This document shows, one piece after another, positions 1-10,888 of a stretch of DNA of 64,000 nt; within the stretch, counting starts at the first letter, position 1; each line of letters starts with the position of its first letter. Below the pieces are notes generated by a model. The model did not search any database. It was not told the origin of the DNA and was given only the letters and a program-made list of their open reading frames with translations. The stretch covers positions 1 to 64,000 of the forward strand of contig NZ_SRIC01000010.1 of assembly GCF_004684775.1 (NCBI RefSeq), in the 5' to 3' direction. A program made the translations under genes and the position numbers. This stretch comes from Streptomyces sp. MZ04. Lineage in GTDB: Bacteria; Actinomycetota; Actinomycetes; Streptomycetales; Streptomycetaceae.

Positions 1-1577
<1,577 letters not shown>

Positions 1578-1592
1578 CGCGGCGGAGGCACG

Positions 1593-3728
1593 GTGAACGA
1601 CCCAGAGCCGGCGAAGGCGGTCTGGAACCGGTTCGATGACGAGCTGATCTACCGGGACGCCGTCGACCGCCTGCACGCCGAGGACACCGTGCTCAGGGGC
1701 TATCTGGCACAGCAGCACATGACGGGCGTGGACGAGCGGCACGTCACGGCGGAGTTCCACCGAGAGCATGTCGTCGCTGAGGTACTGGCCTCGGGATACG
1801 GCGAGTTCGAGGAATACCAGGACGCCGTGGAGCAGCGCGACCACGCGGTGGCGGCGTACGGACGGACAGGGCTGTCGATCAGGCGTCTCCTCCTGCTGAT
1901 CTGGCTGGTGACGCTGCGCTGGCAGGTCTCCTTCGTACGCCGCCAGTGGCGTACGTCCCTGTCGGCCGCCCTCGCGGCTCAAGTGGGGCCGGTACTGCGA
2001 CGCCTGATCGGGGAGGACCACAACACCCTGCTCGTCACTCCCGACATCCTGGGACTCGTCGAGGTGCACGATCTGCGGTACGTCGTTCCGCACCGCGAGC
2101 AGGAGAACCTCGACGCGAAGATGGAGTTGATGGCCGGCGGGACCATCGCGATCTCGGGTCCGCGCGGCGTGGGAAAGTCGACGCTCCTCAGGGATCTGGC
2201 GGAGAAGCGGCGCGGGGACAGCAATCTGGTCGTCCCCGTGGAAATCCCTTCCGCCTATGTCCCGCAGGAATTCCTGCTGTCGCTGTTCCAGCGGGTGTGC
2301 GAGCAGTTCCTCGCGATGCACGGGCGGGCGCCGGATTCTTCGTTCGTCTTCCTCGTCAAGCTGCGCAAGCACATCCTGCTGCGGATCCGGGCCGCGGTGT
2401 CGTTCTGGGGCCGACTGCTGGTCGCCGCGGCCCTGCTGTCCCTCGCGCTGGCACCGGCGGCACGGGCGATGAACCGGTCACTGGACGGCGGTGTCTCCGG
2501 ATGGCTGACGCGTACGTGGGATGACGTCTGGGCATCCGCCGTGCAGCTCTGGACCGACCACCCGTGGCTGACACGCGTACCGCTCGCGCTGCTCGGCGTC
2601 GGCATCCTGGTCTCGCTGCCGAGGTGGCAGAAGAAGTCGCCACTTCTTAAGAAGTCACCCCTGCTCAAGGAGTGCGTCAACTACCTCTATCTCCTGCGGA
2701 CCGCGCAGAGCACAAGCCTGGCGACCACGACGGGACTGACGCCCTTCTCCGCCGGAACCGTAGGCGCGGGCCGCACCACAACCCTCTCCTCCCGCACGCT
2801 CACCTTCCCGGAGCTGGTGGTCCACTTCCGGGACCTGCTGACACGCATGGCCAAGTCCGGCAACGGCCGCGTCTTCATCGTCATCGACGAGATCGACCGC
2901 ATCGGCACCGCGGAAGAGGCCCGATCGCTGCTCGCCGAGATAAAAGCGGTCTTCGGCATTCCGAACGTCTATTTCCTCATCTCCGTCGCCGAGGACGTCG
3001 GCGCCGATTTCGTCCGCCGGGGGCTCCCGGTCCGGGACATCATCGACAGCTCCCTGGACGACGTAGTCCATATCGAGCCCCGGACCCTGGAGGAATCACA
3101 CGCCATTCTCCAGAACCGGGTCCCCGGCCTGACCACGCCCTTCATCGCTCTGGCGCACTGCCTCTCCGGCGGAATCACCCGGGACCTGATCCGCTACACG
3201 CGCCGGATGGTCACGATCCCCGGCACGGGCCGCAATCAGCTGCCCCAGGTCGCCCACGCCCTGCTCTGGGACGAACTCAGGGAGACCCTTGCCGGCTTCC
3301 GGGTCCTGCTGGCCAGGGCCGACCACCCGGCCGACTGGGCGCAGCGCATGGACGAGACCCGCCTGGCCGTCCTGCTCCTGCAGGAACGGCCGGGGGACGA
3401 GCGGACGTCACTCGCGCGCGACGCCGTCCGGCGGCTGATCGACACGGCCACACCCTCCGCGTCGTCCGCGGCGGACGCCGGCCCGTCACTCGAAACCCGG
3501 CGCCAGTGGGACGAGTTGGGGGCGTACGGCGACTTCATGCTGACCCTCCTCGACTTCTTCGGCCGCGAGAACTTCCCCACGCTCGAGGACGTCAAGGACG
3601 CCGGAACGGAATGGGACCTGCAACGCCTGGCGGAGGCGCGTCGCGAACTCGCCCTGTCCCCGGCCGCGACACGGCTCGCCCTGAAGCGGTTCCGGGAGGC
3701 GTGGAGGATGCCTGATCACTCAGCGTAG
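1593..3728 (+). CDS. KAP-like P-loop NTPase with membrane segments inside the ATPase domain
   Basis: A 711-residue predicted membrane-anchored NTPase. Walker A (GPRGVGKST) lies near residues 189-197 and Walker B (VFIVIDEID) near 426-434. Two hydrophobic segments, near 269-291 and 328-345, fall between the Walker motifs, the arrangement typical of KAP NTPases; another hydrophobic stretch lies near residue 100. The GTG start has a GGAGG site about 5 bases upstream. It starts 15 bases after the permease gene in the same direction. Some KAP proteins take part in phage defence, others organise membrane complexes, and nothing next to this gene decides between these roles. The family call rests on motif order, not on a search. 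Confidence 0.75.
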   Translation: MNDPEPAKAVWNRFDDELIYRDAVDRLHAEDTVLRGYLAQQHMTGVDERHVTAEFHREHVVAEVLASGYGEFEEYQDAVEQRDHAVAAYGRTGLSIRRLLLLIWLVTLRWQVSFVRRQWRTSLSAALAAQVGPVLRRLIGEDHNTLLVTPDILGLVEVHDLRYVVPHREQENLDAKMELMAGGTIAISGPRGVGKSTLLRDLAEKRRGDSNLVVPVEIPSAYVPQEFLLSLFQRVCEQFLAMHGRAPDSSFVFLVKLRKHILLRIRAAVSFWGRLLVAAALLSLALAPAARAMNRSLDGGVSGWLTRTWDDVWASAVQLWTDHPWLTRVPLALLGVGILVSLPRWQKKSPLLKKSPLLKECVNYLYLLRTAQSTSLATTTGLTPFSAGTVGAGRTTTLSSRTLTFPELVVHFRDLLTRMAKSGNGRVFIVIDEIDRIGTAEEARSLLAEIKAVFGIPNVYFLISVAEDVGADFVRRGLPVRDIIDSSLDDVVHIEPRTLEESHAILQNRVPGLTTPFIALAHCLSGGITRDLIRYTRRMVTIPGTGRNQLPQVAHALLWDELRETLAGFRVLLARADHPADWAQRMDETRLAVLLLQERPGDERTSLARDAVRRLIDTATPSASSAADAGPSLETRRQWDELGAYGDFMLTLLDFFGRENFPTLEDVKDAGTEWDLQRLAEARRELALSPAATRLALKRFREAWRMPDHSA

Positions 3729-3805
3729 CCGTCTGATATGCCCTAAGTGTCCGCACATGCCACGATGAGGGAACCCATCCCCCACACTCACGAGGAGTGA
3801 CACTC

Positions 3806-4006
3806 ATGGGTAAGCAAGAGCGATCTGCCCGTCGACGTGAGCAGGCGGCCGGTCCCCAGCAGGACGCCGCCCAGCAGGACCCGCGTCAGCGGCAGGAGCC
3901 CGGACAGGCAGGCCAGCGCGGTGAGCGGCAGCGCCAGCAGGCGGAGCACGGCATGACCGATGACCGCACCATGCGGCAGCAGGAGCTGGACGACAGGCAG
4001 GCCTGA
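3806..4006 (+). CDS. Small hydrophilic Gln/Arg-rich protein
   Basis: A 66-residue, very hydrophilic protein rich in Gln, Arg, Glu and Ala, beginning MGKQERSARRREQ, with no hydrophobic segment and probably intrinsically disordered. The ATG at 3806 is preferred over a GTG at 3797 because a GAGGAG site lies 9-14 bases before the ATG and overlaps the GTG. A strong hairpin terminator follows 26 bases after the stop, so the gene is probably its own short transcription unit. No function is recognised. Small proteins of this look are common in Streptomyces. Confidence 0.7.
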   Translation: MGKQERSARRREQAAGPQQDAAQQDPRQRQEPGQAGQRGERQRQQAEHGMTDDRTMRQQELDDRQA

Positions 4007-4031
4007 CGCCCGAGTTGAACCTGTGGGTGAC

Positions 4032-4068
4032 CGAAGGGGCGCACCGGAATGGTCGGTGCGCCCCTTCG
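4032..4068. terminator. Bidirectional hairpin terminator
   Basis: Perfect 15-bp stem (arms 4032-4046 and 4054-4068) with a 7-base loop. It lies between the plus-strand small-protein gene and the minus-strand methyltransferase gene, so it can stop transcription from both sides. Confidence 0.85.
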
Positions 4069-4161
4069 CATGCAGTACGTTCCCGGAACGGTGTGCGCGG
4101 CGGTGCCGATCACCGTGCACCCGCAGGCCTCGCCCAGAACTCCCGGGCAGGAGAGGGCGGT

Positions 4162-4959
4162 TCAGTCGGTCTTGCGGGCCACGCCCCCGTAGAAGCCGAT
4201 CTCGCCGGAGCGTTCCGGCGGCCGGGTGTCGGGGCGCCAGAACGGGACCTGGGCCACGCCGGGCCCGACCAGTTCGAAGCCGGCGAAGAACCGCTCGACC
4301 TCGGCGCGGGACCGCAGGTTCAGCGTGGCGGTGGCCTTGCTGTAGACGGCTTGGGCCGCGCTGCGGTCGGCGAAGTCGTCCGTGGCGTGCGAGAGCACGA
4401 GGAAGCTGCCGGGCGGCAGTGCGTCGCGCAGGGTGGCGACGACCTGATCGGGCTCCTCCGCGTCGGTGAGGAAGTGGAGGACGGCGACGAGGAGCAGGGC
4501 GACCGGCTCGTCGAAGTCGATGACGCGGCGGACGTCGGGGTGATCCACGATGGCCCGTGGATCGCGCAGATCACCGAGCACGATGCTGGTCGCACCGGAG
4601 CGGCTGAGCAGCGCGTCGGCGTGCGACTTCACGATCGGATCATTGTCGACGTACGCGACACGCACGTCCGAGGCCACCTCCTGGGCGGTCTCGTGCACGT
4701 TCGGCGATGTGGGCAACCCGGTGCCGACGTCGAGGATCTGGCGGACACCACTGCTGACGACGTAACGGACGGCGCGCTGCAGGAAGGCCCGGTTCGCCCG
4801 CACGCCGATCCGCACCTCGGGTGCGGCGGCGGCGAGTTCGGCGGCGGCCCGCTGGTCCACCGCGTAGTTGTCCTTGCCGCCCAGCAGGTAGTCGTAGATC
4901 CGTGCGGGGTGCGGCCTGCTGGTGTCTATCGTCTCGGCGCCCAAACCGTCCTGTCTCAC
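4162..4959 (-). CDS. DUF574/SAM-dependent methyltransferase
   Basis: About 265 residues, of the actinomycete S-adenosylmethionine-dependent methyltransferase family PF04672 (DUF574). The family signature near the N-terminus (SRPHPARIYDYLLGGKDNY) and the SAM-binding glycine loop (ILDVGTGLPT) are both present, followed by the acidic VAYVDNDP strand end. The frame is open further upstream, but the GTG at 4959 is chosen because an AGAGG site lies about 8 bases before it and the homology starts there. These proteins are numerous in Streptomyces and their methyl acceptors are mostly unknown. It is convergent with the small gene on its left. Confidence 0.88.
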   Translation of the reverse strand: MRQDGLGAETIDTSRPHPARIYDYLLGGKDNYAVDQRAAAELAAAAPEVRIGVRANRAFLQRAVRYVVSSGVRQILDVGTGLPTSPNVHETAQEVASDVRVAYVDNDPIVKSHADALLSRSGATSIVLGDLRDPRAIVDHPDVRRVIDFDEPVALLLVAVLHFLTDAEEPDQVVATLRDALPPGSFLVLSHATDDFADRSAAQAVYSKATATLNLRSRAEVERFFAGFELVGPGVAQVPFWRPDTRPPERSGEIGFYGGVARKTD

Positions 4960-5051
4960 GCTGCGTTCCTCTCGACGACTGCCACGGCCCCTTGCCCGCG
5001 AGGCCGCGCCGACGACAGACTCCCACATCAACTGCCGTGGTCACCCGCACC

Positions 5052-5641
5052 TCACCTCCGTCTTCTTGGTGACCATCGGACGGGAGGGGGATCGCCCGCC
5101 GGACGCGAACGCGAACGCGGTCGCTGCCGCTGCCGCTGCCGCTGCCGCTGCCGCTGCCGCGGAAGGTGACGCGCTGACGCGAGGTGTTCTTGCAGCTTCG
5201 CATGGCGGAACCGGTAGACCGGACTCACCTGTCGCAGGATGCCCAGTTGGCGGGCGTCGGCGAGGAACTCCCACTGCCGCCACGGCAGTTGTCCGCGCGT
5301 CGCGAGCAGACAGCGCGCGAGTGTGTAGGGGGGCCAGGCGAACGGCAGCCCGCCGAGCAGCAGGCCGACCATGCCCGAATACATGAGGCCGAACGGGCAG
5401 TACGTCAGCACCACGGCATGGAACGGCACCCGGCCGACCTCACCACCTTGAAGAGCGTCGAAAGCTCCGGCGGCACCGCCGTCCGAGAGCGCCACGAGGA
5501 CGACGCTCGTACCCGCTCCCGCGATGCTGATCGCGCGGTCCGCACGCAACGACGCAGGCCCGACCCCCAGCACGACGACAGCCAGCGGAAACGTGGGGCA
5601 GTCCGACCACACGACGGGAAGCGGCGCGGGCGCGAACAACT
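5052..5641 (-). pseudogene. C-terminal remnant of a NACHT-type membrane ATPase
   Basis: The reading frame encodes several hydrophobic segments (near FPLAVVVLGVG, AISIAGAGTSVVLVALS and GLMYSGMVGLLLGGLPF) and ends in RGQLPWR...RFRHAKLQEHLA. That ending is typical of large Streptomyces NACHT/AAA proteins with a membrane tail (pattern knowledge, not a search). No P-loop or NACHT core is present and the upstream DNA does not continue the protein, so the first several hundred residues are missing. The tail runs into the hexanucleotide repeat at 5123-5160, giving an Arg/Gln repeat. No convincing start or ribosome site is visible. Most likely a decaying fragment; a short expressed membrane peptide cannot be excluded. 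Confidence 0.6.
5123..5160. repeat. Hexanucleotide tandem repeat (GCTGCC)6
   Basis: Six uninterrupted copies of GCTGCC plus a partial copy. Related GCGAAC units lie just before it. The tract is at the 3' end of the NACHT remnant and is a likely site of slippage and length variation. Confidence 0.9.
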
Positions 5642-5911
5642 GCCGCAGCGCGCCTCGTCCTCCCCCTGACGCGGCGTCAGCCGCGCCAGGGACTCCCGTG
5701 CCTCATCCGTCTGCGCGGCACTGCACTGCGGGCATCGCCGTGCACGACACCGCCGGTCAGAGGCCTCTTACCAGCCAAGTGTCGGGAAAGTCCCGCCGGT
5801 CGGCTGGAATCGACGTCAAGGACTGTTCCCGTCCGCGTCGATCGTCCGACGATCCCCGAGACCGTTACTGCCGCCGGCATCGCCGGCACCTCGACGCTCT
5901 CGGAGATCACC

Positions 5912-7525
5912 TTGATCAGACGTCACGCCATGCTCGCCGCCGCGGGCACCTTTGCCTCTGCCGCGCTCATAGCCGCGGTCACGACGGCTCCATCCGCCGC
6001 GGCCGGCACATCAGAGGGCGATGCCCCGGCCGGCAACGACCGGTCGACGGCGGCCCACGGCGTCGCCGTCGCCGCCGCCCGCGCCGCGAAGAAGGGCGTC
6101 GACTGGAAGGACTGCCCCGAGAGCTGGGGCCTCGCCAAGCCGATCCAGTGCGGCTACGTGACCGTTCCCGTCGACTACGCCCGTCCCGACGGACGCACCA
6201 TCGACCTCGCGGTCGACCGGGCCCGCAGCACCGGGAGCAAGGACGAGCGACAGGGCTCGCTCATCTACAACCCCGGTGGGCCCGGCGGTTCCGGCCTGGA
6301 CTTCCCGAAGTACGTCACGGAGAAGGACCCGGTCCAGGCCAAGCCGGCGAAGGCCTACGACTACGTCGGATTCGACCCTCGCGGTGTCGGTCACTCCGCG
6401 CCGATCTCCTGCGCCGACCCGCAAGAGTTCGCCAAGGCGCCGAAGCCGGACCCCGTCCCCGCCGACGAGGCCGACAAGCGGGCTCACCGTAAGCTCGCCG
6501 CCGAGTACGCCCAGGGGTGCAAGGAACGCAGCGGCGGTGACCTGCTGCCGCACATGAACACCCCGAACACCGCGCGTGACCTCGACGTCATCCGCGCTGC
6601 CCTGGGCGATGCGAAGCTCAACTATCTCGGCGTCTCCTACGGCACCTACCTCGGGGCCGTGTACGCCGAACTGTTCCCCTCCCACGTACGGCGCATGGTC
6701 TTCGACAGTGTGGTCAACCCCGCCACCGAGAAGATCTGGTACCAGGCCAACCTCGACCAGGACGTCGCCTTCCAGGGCCGCTGGACCGACTGGACGAAGT
6801 GGGTGGCCGAGCACGACGACGTGTACGGCATCGGCGCCACCCGCGCCGAGGTCCAACGCCAGTGGGACGAACTGCGCGCGAAGGCGAAGAAGGACCCCGT
6901 CGGCGGCGTGGTCGGCCCGGCCGAGCTGCTCGGCCTCTTCCAGAAGGCCAGCTACTCCGACGGCGCGTGGGCCCCTGTCGCGGCCGTCTGGTCCGCCTAT
7001 CTCAAGGGCGACGAGAAGCCCCTGCTCAAGGCCGCGGGTCCGGACATGTCGAACACCGCGAAGAACAAGGAGGACGAGAACGGCAACGCCGTCTACACCG
7101 CCGTCCAGTGCAACGACGCCAACTGGCCCACGGACTGGCGCACTTGGGACCGTGACAGCACGCGGCTGCACCCCAAGAACCCGTTCCTCACCTGGTCCAA
7201 CACCTGGATGAACCTCCCCTGTGCCACCTGGCCGCTCAAGCAGCGGGAGCCCGTCGACGTGCACCCCGGCAAGGCACTGCCCGCCACCCTCGTCGTCCAG
7301 TCCGAACGTGACGCCGCCACGCCTTACGCCGGTGCGGTCGAGCTGCACAAGCGGCTGCACGGCTCCCGGCTCATCACCGAGAAGGACGCGGGCAACCACG
7401 GTGTCACCGGCCTGCGGAACGCCTGCGTCAACGAGCGTGTCGACGCCTATCTCCTGAAGGGCGAGACCGGCAAGAAGGACGTGACCTGCGCCGCGCACGA
7501 GGCGCCGGAGCCCGAGACGTCCTGA
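5912..7525 (+). CDS. Secreted alpha/beta-hydrolase, tripeptidyl aminopeptidase family (S33)
   Basis: A 537-residue exported serine hydrolase of the Streptomyces Tap/Slp type, which removes short peptides from the N-termini of proteins. A signal peptide is visible (MIRRHAML, a hydrophobic stretch, then SAAAG). The oxyanion region (YNPGGPGGSG) and the nucleophile elbow (GVSYGTYLG, Ser near residue 242) follow; the C-terminal TAP-type domain carries DAATPYAGA and the GNHG histidine region. The TTG start at 5912 has a GGAG site 7 bases upstream. It lies 58 bases before a second secreted peptidase gene in the same direction, so the two may form one unit. Confidence 0.88.
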   Translation: MIRRHAMLAAAGTFASAALIAAVTTAPSAAAGTSEGDAPAGNDRSTAAHGVAVAAARAAKKGVDWKDCPESWGLAKPIQCGYVTVPVDYARPDGRTIDLAVDRARSTGSKDERQGSLIYNPGGPGGSGLDFPKYVTEKDPVQAKPAKAYDYVGFDPRGVGHSAPISCADPQEFAKAPKPDPVPADEADKRAHRKLAAEYAQGCKERSGGDLLPHMNTPNTARDLDVIRAALGDAKLNYLGVSYGTYLGAVYAELFPSHVRRMVFDSVVNPATEKIWYQANLDQDVAFQGRWTDWTKWVAEHDDVYGIGATRAEVQRQWDELRAKAKKDPVGGVVGPAELLGLFQKASYSDGAWAPVAAVWSAYLKGDEKPLLKAAGPDMSNTAKNKEDENGNAVYTAVQCNDANWPTDWRTWDRDSTRLHPKNPFLTWSNTWMNLPCATWPLKQREPVDVHPGKALPATLVVQSERDAATPYAGAVELHKRLHGSRLITEKDAGNHGVTGLRNACVNERVDAYLLKGETGKKDVTCAAHEAPEPETS

Positions 7526-7541
7526 CCGACGGATCGCGCCA

Positions 7542-7575
7542 CCTCACCCTCACCCTCACCCTCACCTCACCTCAC
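7542..7575. repeat. CCTCAC-type tandem repeat between two peptidase genes
   Basis: Short imperfect tandem array of CACCCT and CACCT units filling the gap between the S33 and S37 peptidase genes, just before the ribosome site of the second gene. Confidence 0.7.
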
Positions 7576-7583
7576 GGAGACAC

Positions 7584-9005
7584 ATGCGACGCGCACTCAG
7601 ATGCCTGCTCCCCCTGGCGATCGTCGCCGGCTCGGCCGCACTCGGCGCGGCCGGCACGGGAACCGCCACAGCGGCCGAGCCCGGTACCGGTATCAAGGAC
7701 CGCATTCTCGCGATACCCGGGATGAGCCTCATCCAGGAGAAGCCGGTCGACGGCTATCGCTTCTTCCTCCTGAACTACGAACAGCCCATCGACCATCAGC
7801 ACCCCGACAAGGGCACCTTCCAGCAGCGCATATCGGTGCTGCACAAGGGCGACGACAGGCCCACGGTCTTCGAGACCTCGGGCTACAACCTGAGCGGGAA
7901 GCCGTCCCGCAGCGAGCCGACGCGGATGGTGGACGGCAACCAGGTCTCCATGGAGTACCGCTTCTTCACCCCCTCCCGTCCCAGGCCGGCGGACTGGTCC
8001 AAGCTGAACATCCGGCAGGCGGCGGACGACCAGCACCGGGTCTTCAGCGCCCTGCACCGGATCTACGATCAGAAGTGGATCTCGACGGGCGCCAGCAAGG
8101 GGGGCTCGACGGCCGCGTACTATCGCCGTTTCCACCCCCACGACATGGACGGCACTGTCTCCTACGTCGCACCCAACGACGTGGACAACGACGACGACTC
8201 CGCCTACTACGACTTCTTCAAGAACGTCGGAACCAAGGAGTGCCGGGACAGACTCAACGCCGCCCAGCACGAGATCTTCGAGCGGCGCCCGGAGATGGTC
8301 GCCCGCCTGAAGACGTGGGCGGACCAGAAGCACTACACCTTCCGTCTCACGGGCAGCGCGGACAAGGCGTTCGAGCTCACCGCGCAGGACGCGGTGTGGG
8401 GCTTCTGGCAGTACCAGCCAGAGTCCGAGTGCGACGCCGTGCCCGCCCCCGACGCCTCCACCGACACCCTCTACGACTGGGTCGGCAAGATCGGCGACTG
8501 GAAGTCCAGCACCGACCAAGGGATGCGCACGTACGTTCCGTACTACTACCAGGCCGGCACGCAGATGGGCTCTCCCGACTACGAGGAGCCGCTCCTGGAC
8601 GACGTACGCCGGTACGAGGGAATCAACGTCCCCCGCACCTACGTTCCGCGCGACATCCCCATGAAGTACGACGGCGGGAAGGCCATGCGGGACATCGACC
8701 GATGGGTCCGCACCAAGTCCTCCCGGATGCTCTTCGTCAACGGCCAGAACGACCCGTGGCGTGCGGAACCGTTCCGGGTCGGCGAGGGCAGCAAGGACTC
8801 CCACGTCTACGTCGCTCCCGGGCAGAACCACGGGGCACAGATCTCCACCCTCGCCCCTGACGACCGGGCCGCGGCGACGAAGTCGCTGCTGAAGTGGGCG
8901 GGCGTGGCTGACGAGAATCAGGGTGAGCACGGCGCCCCGGCGCCCCTGGCCGGATACGACGCGAAGCTCGACACGCACGGCCCGCGGCTCGCGCCGCGCC
9001 TCTGA
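7584..9005 (+). CDS. Secreted peptidase of the S37/PS-10 family
   Basis: A 473-residue exported serine peptidase of the Streptomyces PS-10 family (Peptidase_S37), which includes prolyl tri/tetrapeptidyl aminopeptidases. A cleavable signal peptide ends near TATAAEP. The serine elbow GASKGGST and the LNYEQPIDHQHPDKG stretch near the N-terminus fit the family. The C-terminal part carries the expected Asp (NGQNDPWR) and His (APGQNHG) regions. The ATG has a GGAGA site 5 bases upstream. It follows another secreted peptidase gene, suggesting a shared role in extracellular peptide use. A strong hairpin follows the stop. Confidence 0.88.
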   Translation: MRRALRCLLPLAIVAGSAALGAAGTGTATAAEPGTGIKDRILAIPGMSLIQEKPVDGYRFFLLNYEQPIDHQHPDKGTFQQRISVLHKGDDRPTVFETSGYNLSGKPSRSEPTRMVDGNQVSMEYRFFTPSRPRPADWSKLNIRQAADDQHRVFSALHRIYDQKWISTGASKGGSTAAYYRRFHPHDMDGTVSYVAPNDVDNDDDSAYYDFFKNVGTKECRDRLNAAQHEIFERRPEMVARLKTWADQKHYTFRLTGSADKAFELTAQDAVWGFWQYQPESECDAVPAPDASTDTLYDWVGKIGDWKSSTDQGMRTYVPYYYQAGTQMGSPDYEEPLLDDVRRYEGINVPRTYVPRDIPMKYDGGKAMRDIDRWVRTKSSRMLFVNGQNDPWRAEPFRVGEGSKDSHVYVAPGQNHGAQISTLAPDDRAAATKSLLKWAGVADENQGEHGAPAPLAGYDAKLDTHGPRLAPRL

Positions 9006-9016
9006 CCGCTGCACCG

Positions 9017-9051
9017 GCCGCCCCTCCGGCGGGGGCGGCCGGAGGGGCGGC
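9017..9051. terminator. Bidirectional hairpin terminator
   Basis: Perfect 14-bp GC-rich stem (9017-9030 with 9038-9051) and a 7-base loop, between the convergent S37 peptidase and histidine kinase genes. Confidence 0.8.
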
Positions 9052-9068
9052 TCGGTCCGTCCGGCCGG

Positions 9069-10205
9069 TCAGCCGGGCAGTTCCAGCGGCACCTCGGCAC
9101 GCACGGCGAACCCCCCGTCGGACGTGGGTTCGGCGGTCAACCGGCCACCGAGCAGCGCGGCGCGCTCCCGTAGCCCCACGATTCCGTGGCCACCGCCCGG
9201 AAGGTCGGGCTTCGGAATCCGGCGGCTCGGGGGCCCGTTGTGTATGTGGACCTGCAGCATGTCGGCGCCGATCTCCACCGTCACTGTCGTCGCCGCGCCA
9301 GGGGCGTGTTTGCGCACGTTGGTGAGCCCTTCCTGCACGGTCCGGTAGACGGTGCGCTCGACCGCCTCAGGCAGGTCGCGACACCCGGCGCCTGATGCGC
9401 CCTTCATCCGCAGCTCCGCCTCCACACCACCCCGCGCGATCAGATCCGGCAGATCGGCCAGCCTGGGCTGCGGCCACACATCGCCCGGCCCGCCTCCGGC
9501 CGCACGCAGGACCAGGATCATGCCGCGCAGCTCCTCCAGCGTGCCGGTCGCCAGCCTGCGCAGAGTGCCCGCCGCCTCCCGCACCTCCGGGTCGCGGGCC
9601 GTGACCTCCAGCGCTCCGGCCTGAACGGCCATCAGCCCCGCCTGGTGGGAGACCACGTCGTGCATCTCGCGTGCGAGCCGGGCATGTTCGCGGGCCAGGA
9701 TCGTGCGGGCGTGCAGCTCCCGCTCGTGCTCACGCACTGTGGCCAGTTCCGCGACCCGGTCCGACAGGTCACGCCGGGTCTGGACCAGTAGACCGATCAC
9801 GGCCGGAGCGATGCCAAGGAGCAGCGCGTACAAGAGGGCCTGGCTCTGCTCTCCGGCTGTCCGTTCGACGAGGGATGCGAGCGGCCACGGCACGAAGCTG
9901 CCGACGACCACGGCGGCAACCGCGAGCTTGACCTGCCAGTCCAGGCAGCGCCGATGCGCCAGGGTCCCCAGCGCCACGAAGGCCGCGAGCAGGGCGGCGC
10001 CCGCGTACAGGCCAGGCAGGCAGAGCAGCAGCGTCAGGCGCGGCAGACGACGCCGCAGCATCAGCGCACCGGCCGCCCCGAACGACACGGCTGTCTGCCA
10101 CACGTGCGGAATCGGCATGCGTAGCCAGACGTCGAGTACGCCCAACACCGCCACGCACACGTCCGCCGGCACGCCGCGGTGCAGCAGCCGCTCGGCCGCC
10201 TTCAC
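9069..10205 (-). CDS. Two-component sensor histidine kinase, NarL/DesK type
   Basis: A 378-residue membrane histidine kinase. The N-terminal half holds about five hydrophobic segments and no large extracellular domain. The HisKA_3 phospho-acceptor is in REMHDVVSHQAG, the N box is in QEGLTNVRKHAPGA, and the G box is in GHGIVGLRERAALLGG. The GTG start at 10205 overlaps the stop of the response regulator by four bases (GTGA), which indicates translational coupling; a longer open frame reaching 10337 is out of frame with the regulator and is not needed. The signal is unknown. The pair belongs to the NarL-type systems common in Streptomyces. Confidence 0.9.
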   Translation of the reverse strand: MKAAERLLHRGVPADVCVAVLGVLDVWLRMPIPHVWQTAVSFGAAGALMLRRRLPRLTLLLCLPGLYAGAALLAAFVALGTLAHRRCLDWQVKLAVAAVVVGSFVPWPLASLVERTAGEQSQALLYALLLGIAPAVIGLLVQTRRDLSDRVAELATVREHERELHARTILAREHARLAREMHDVVSHQAGLMAVQAGALEVTARDPEVREAAGTLRRLATGTLEELRGMILVLRAAGGGPGDVWPQPRLADLPDLIARGGVEAELRMKGASGAGCRDLPEAVERTVYRTVQEGLTNVRKHAPGAATTVTVEIGADMLQVHIHNGPPSRRIPKPDLPGGGHGIVGLRERAALLGGRLTAEPTSDGGFAVRAEVPLELPG

Positions 10206-10888
10206 CAGGCCCTCTCGCCCAGGTCCGCCAGCAGGCCGGCCCGCTCGGCGAGGACGGCCGCCTGCACCCGGTTGCTGACGCCCAGTTTCGCGAGGACGGC
10301 ACTGACGTCGTCCTTCGCCGTGGCCACGGAGAAGCACATCCGGGCACCGATCTCCCCGTTCGAAAGACCCTGCCCCAGGTAGGCGAGCACCTGCTGTTCC
10401 CGCCCGGACAGCTCGGCCACCGCCTGAGCCGCCGAGCGCGCCGCAGCCCTCCGCGGCCGACCGCCCAGACGTTTCATCACGGACGAGGACATGCAGCCCG
10501 CGCCGGTCGCGAGCACACGTACGGAGCGGATGAGCGCCCCTGGCTCGGTGTCCTTGAGCAGAAACCCGCCGGCGCCCAGCGCGAGCGCCTCGGAGAGGTA
10601 CTCATCCGTATCGAACGTCGTCAGCATCGCCACATGGGGAGGGTCGGGCAACGCCCGTATCCGGCGCAGGACGGTGAGCCCGTCGACGTCCGGCATCCGG
10701 ATGTCGAGGAGTACGACGTCCGGCCGGTGCTGTTGGACGGCCTCTGCCGCCAGTGTGCCCTCACACGTGGCCACGACGTCGATGTCGTTCACGCTGCCGA
10801 GTATCAGGGCGAGCCCGGAACGGAGGAGGATCTCGTCGTCGACAATAAGCAGCCGTATGGCGGGGTCAAGTTTCGTGGTGGGGGACAC
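10202..10888 (-). CDS. NarL/LuxR-family response regulator
   Basis: A 228-residue DNA-binding response regulator. The receiver domain shows the acidic pair (LLIVDDE), the phospho-acceptor Asp in VVLLDIRMPD, the Thr in MLTTFD and the Lys in LLKDTEP. The C-terminal LuxR helix-turn-helix starts at LSGREQQVL and continues through GLSNGEIGARM. The GTG at 10888 is chosen because an AAGGAA site precedes it and the receiver begins right after; the open frame extends 67 codons further up without domain sequence. It is the first gene of the operon with the kinase and diverges from a LysR gene. Confidence 0.92.
   Translation of the reverse strand: MSPTTKLDPAIRLLIVDDEILLRSGLALILGSVNDIDVVATCEGTLAAEAVQQHRPDVVLLDIRMPDVDGLTVLRRIRALPDPPHVAMLTTFDTDEYLSEALALGAGGFLLKDTEPGALIRSVRVLATGAGCMSSSVMKRLGGRPRRAAARSAAQAVAELSGREQQVLAYLGQGLSNGEIGARMCFSVATAKDDVSAVLAKLGVSNRVQAAVLAERAGLLADLGERAW

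Noticed and set aside
6011-7498. 495-codon minus-strand frame opposite the S33 peptidase
   Set aside because: Shadow frame; the plus strand shows signal peptide, serine elbow and a ribosome site.
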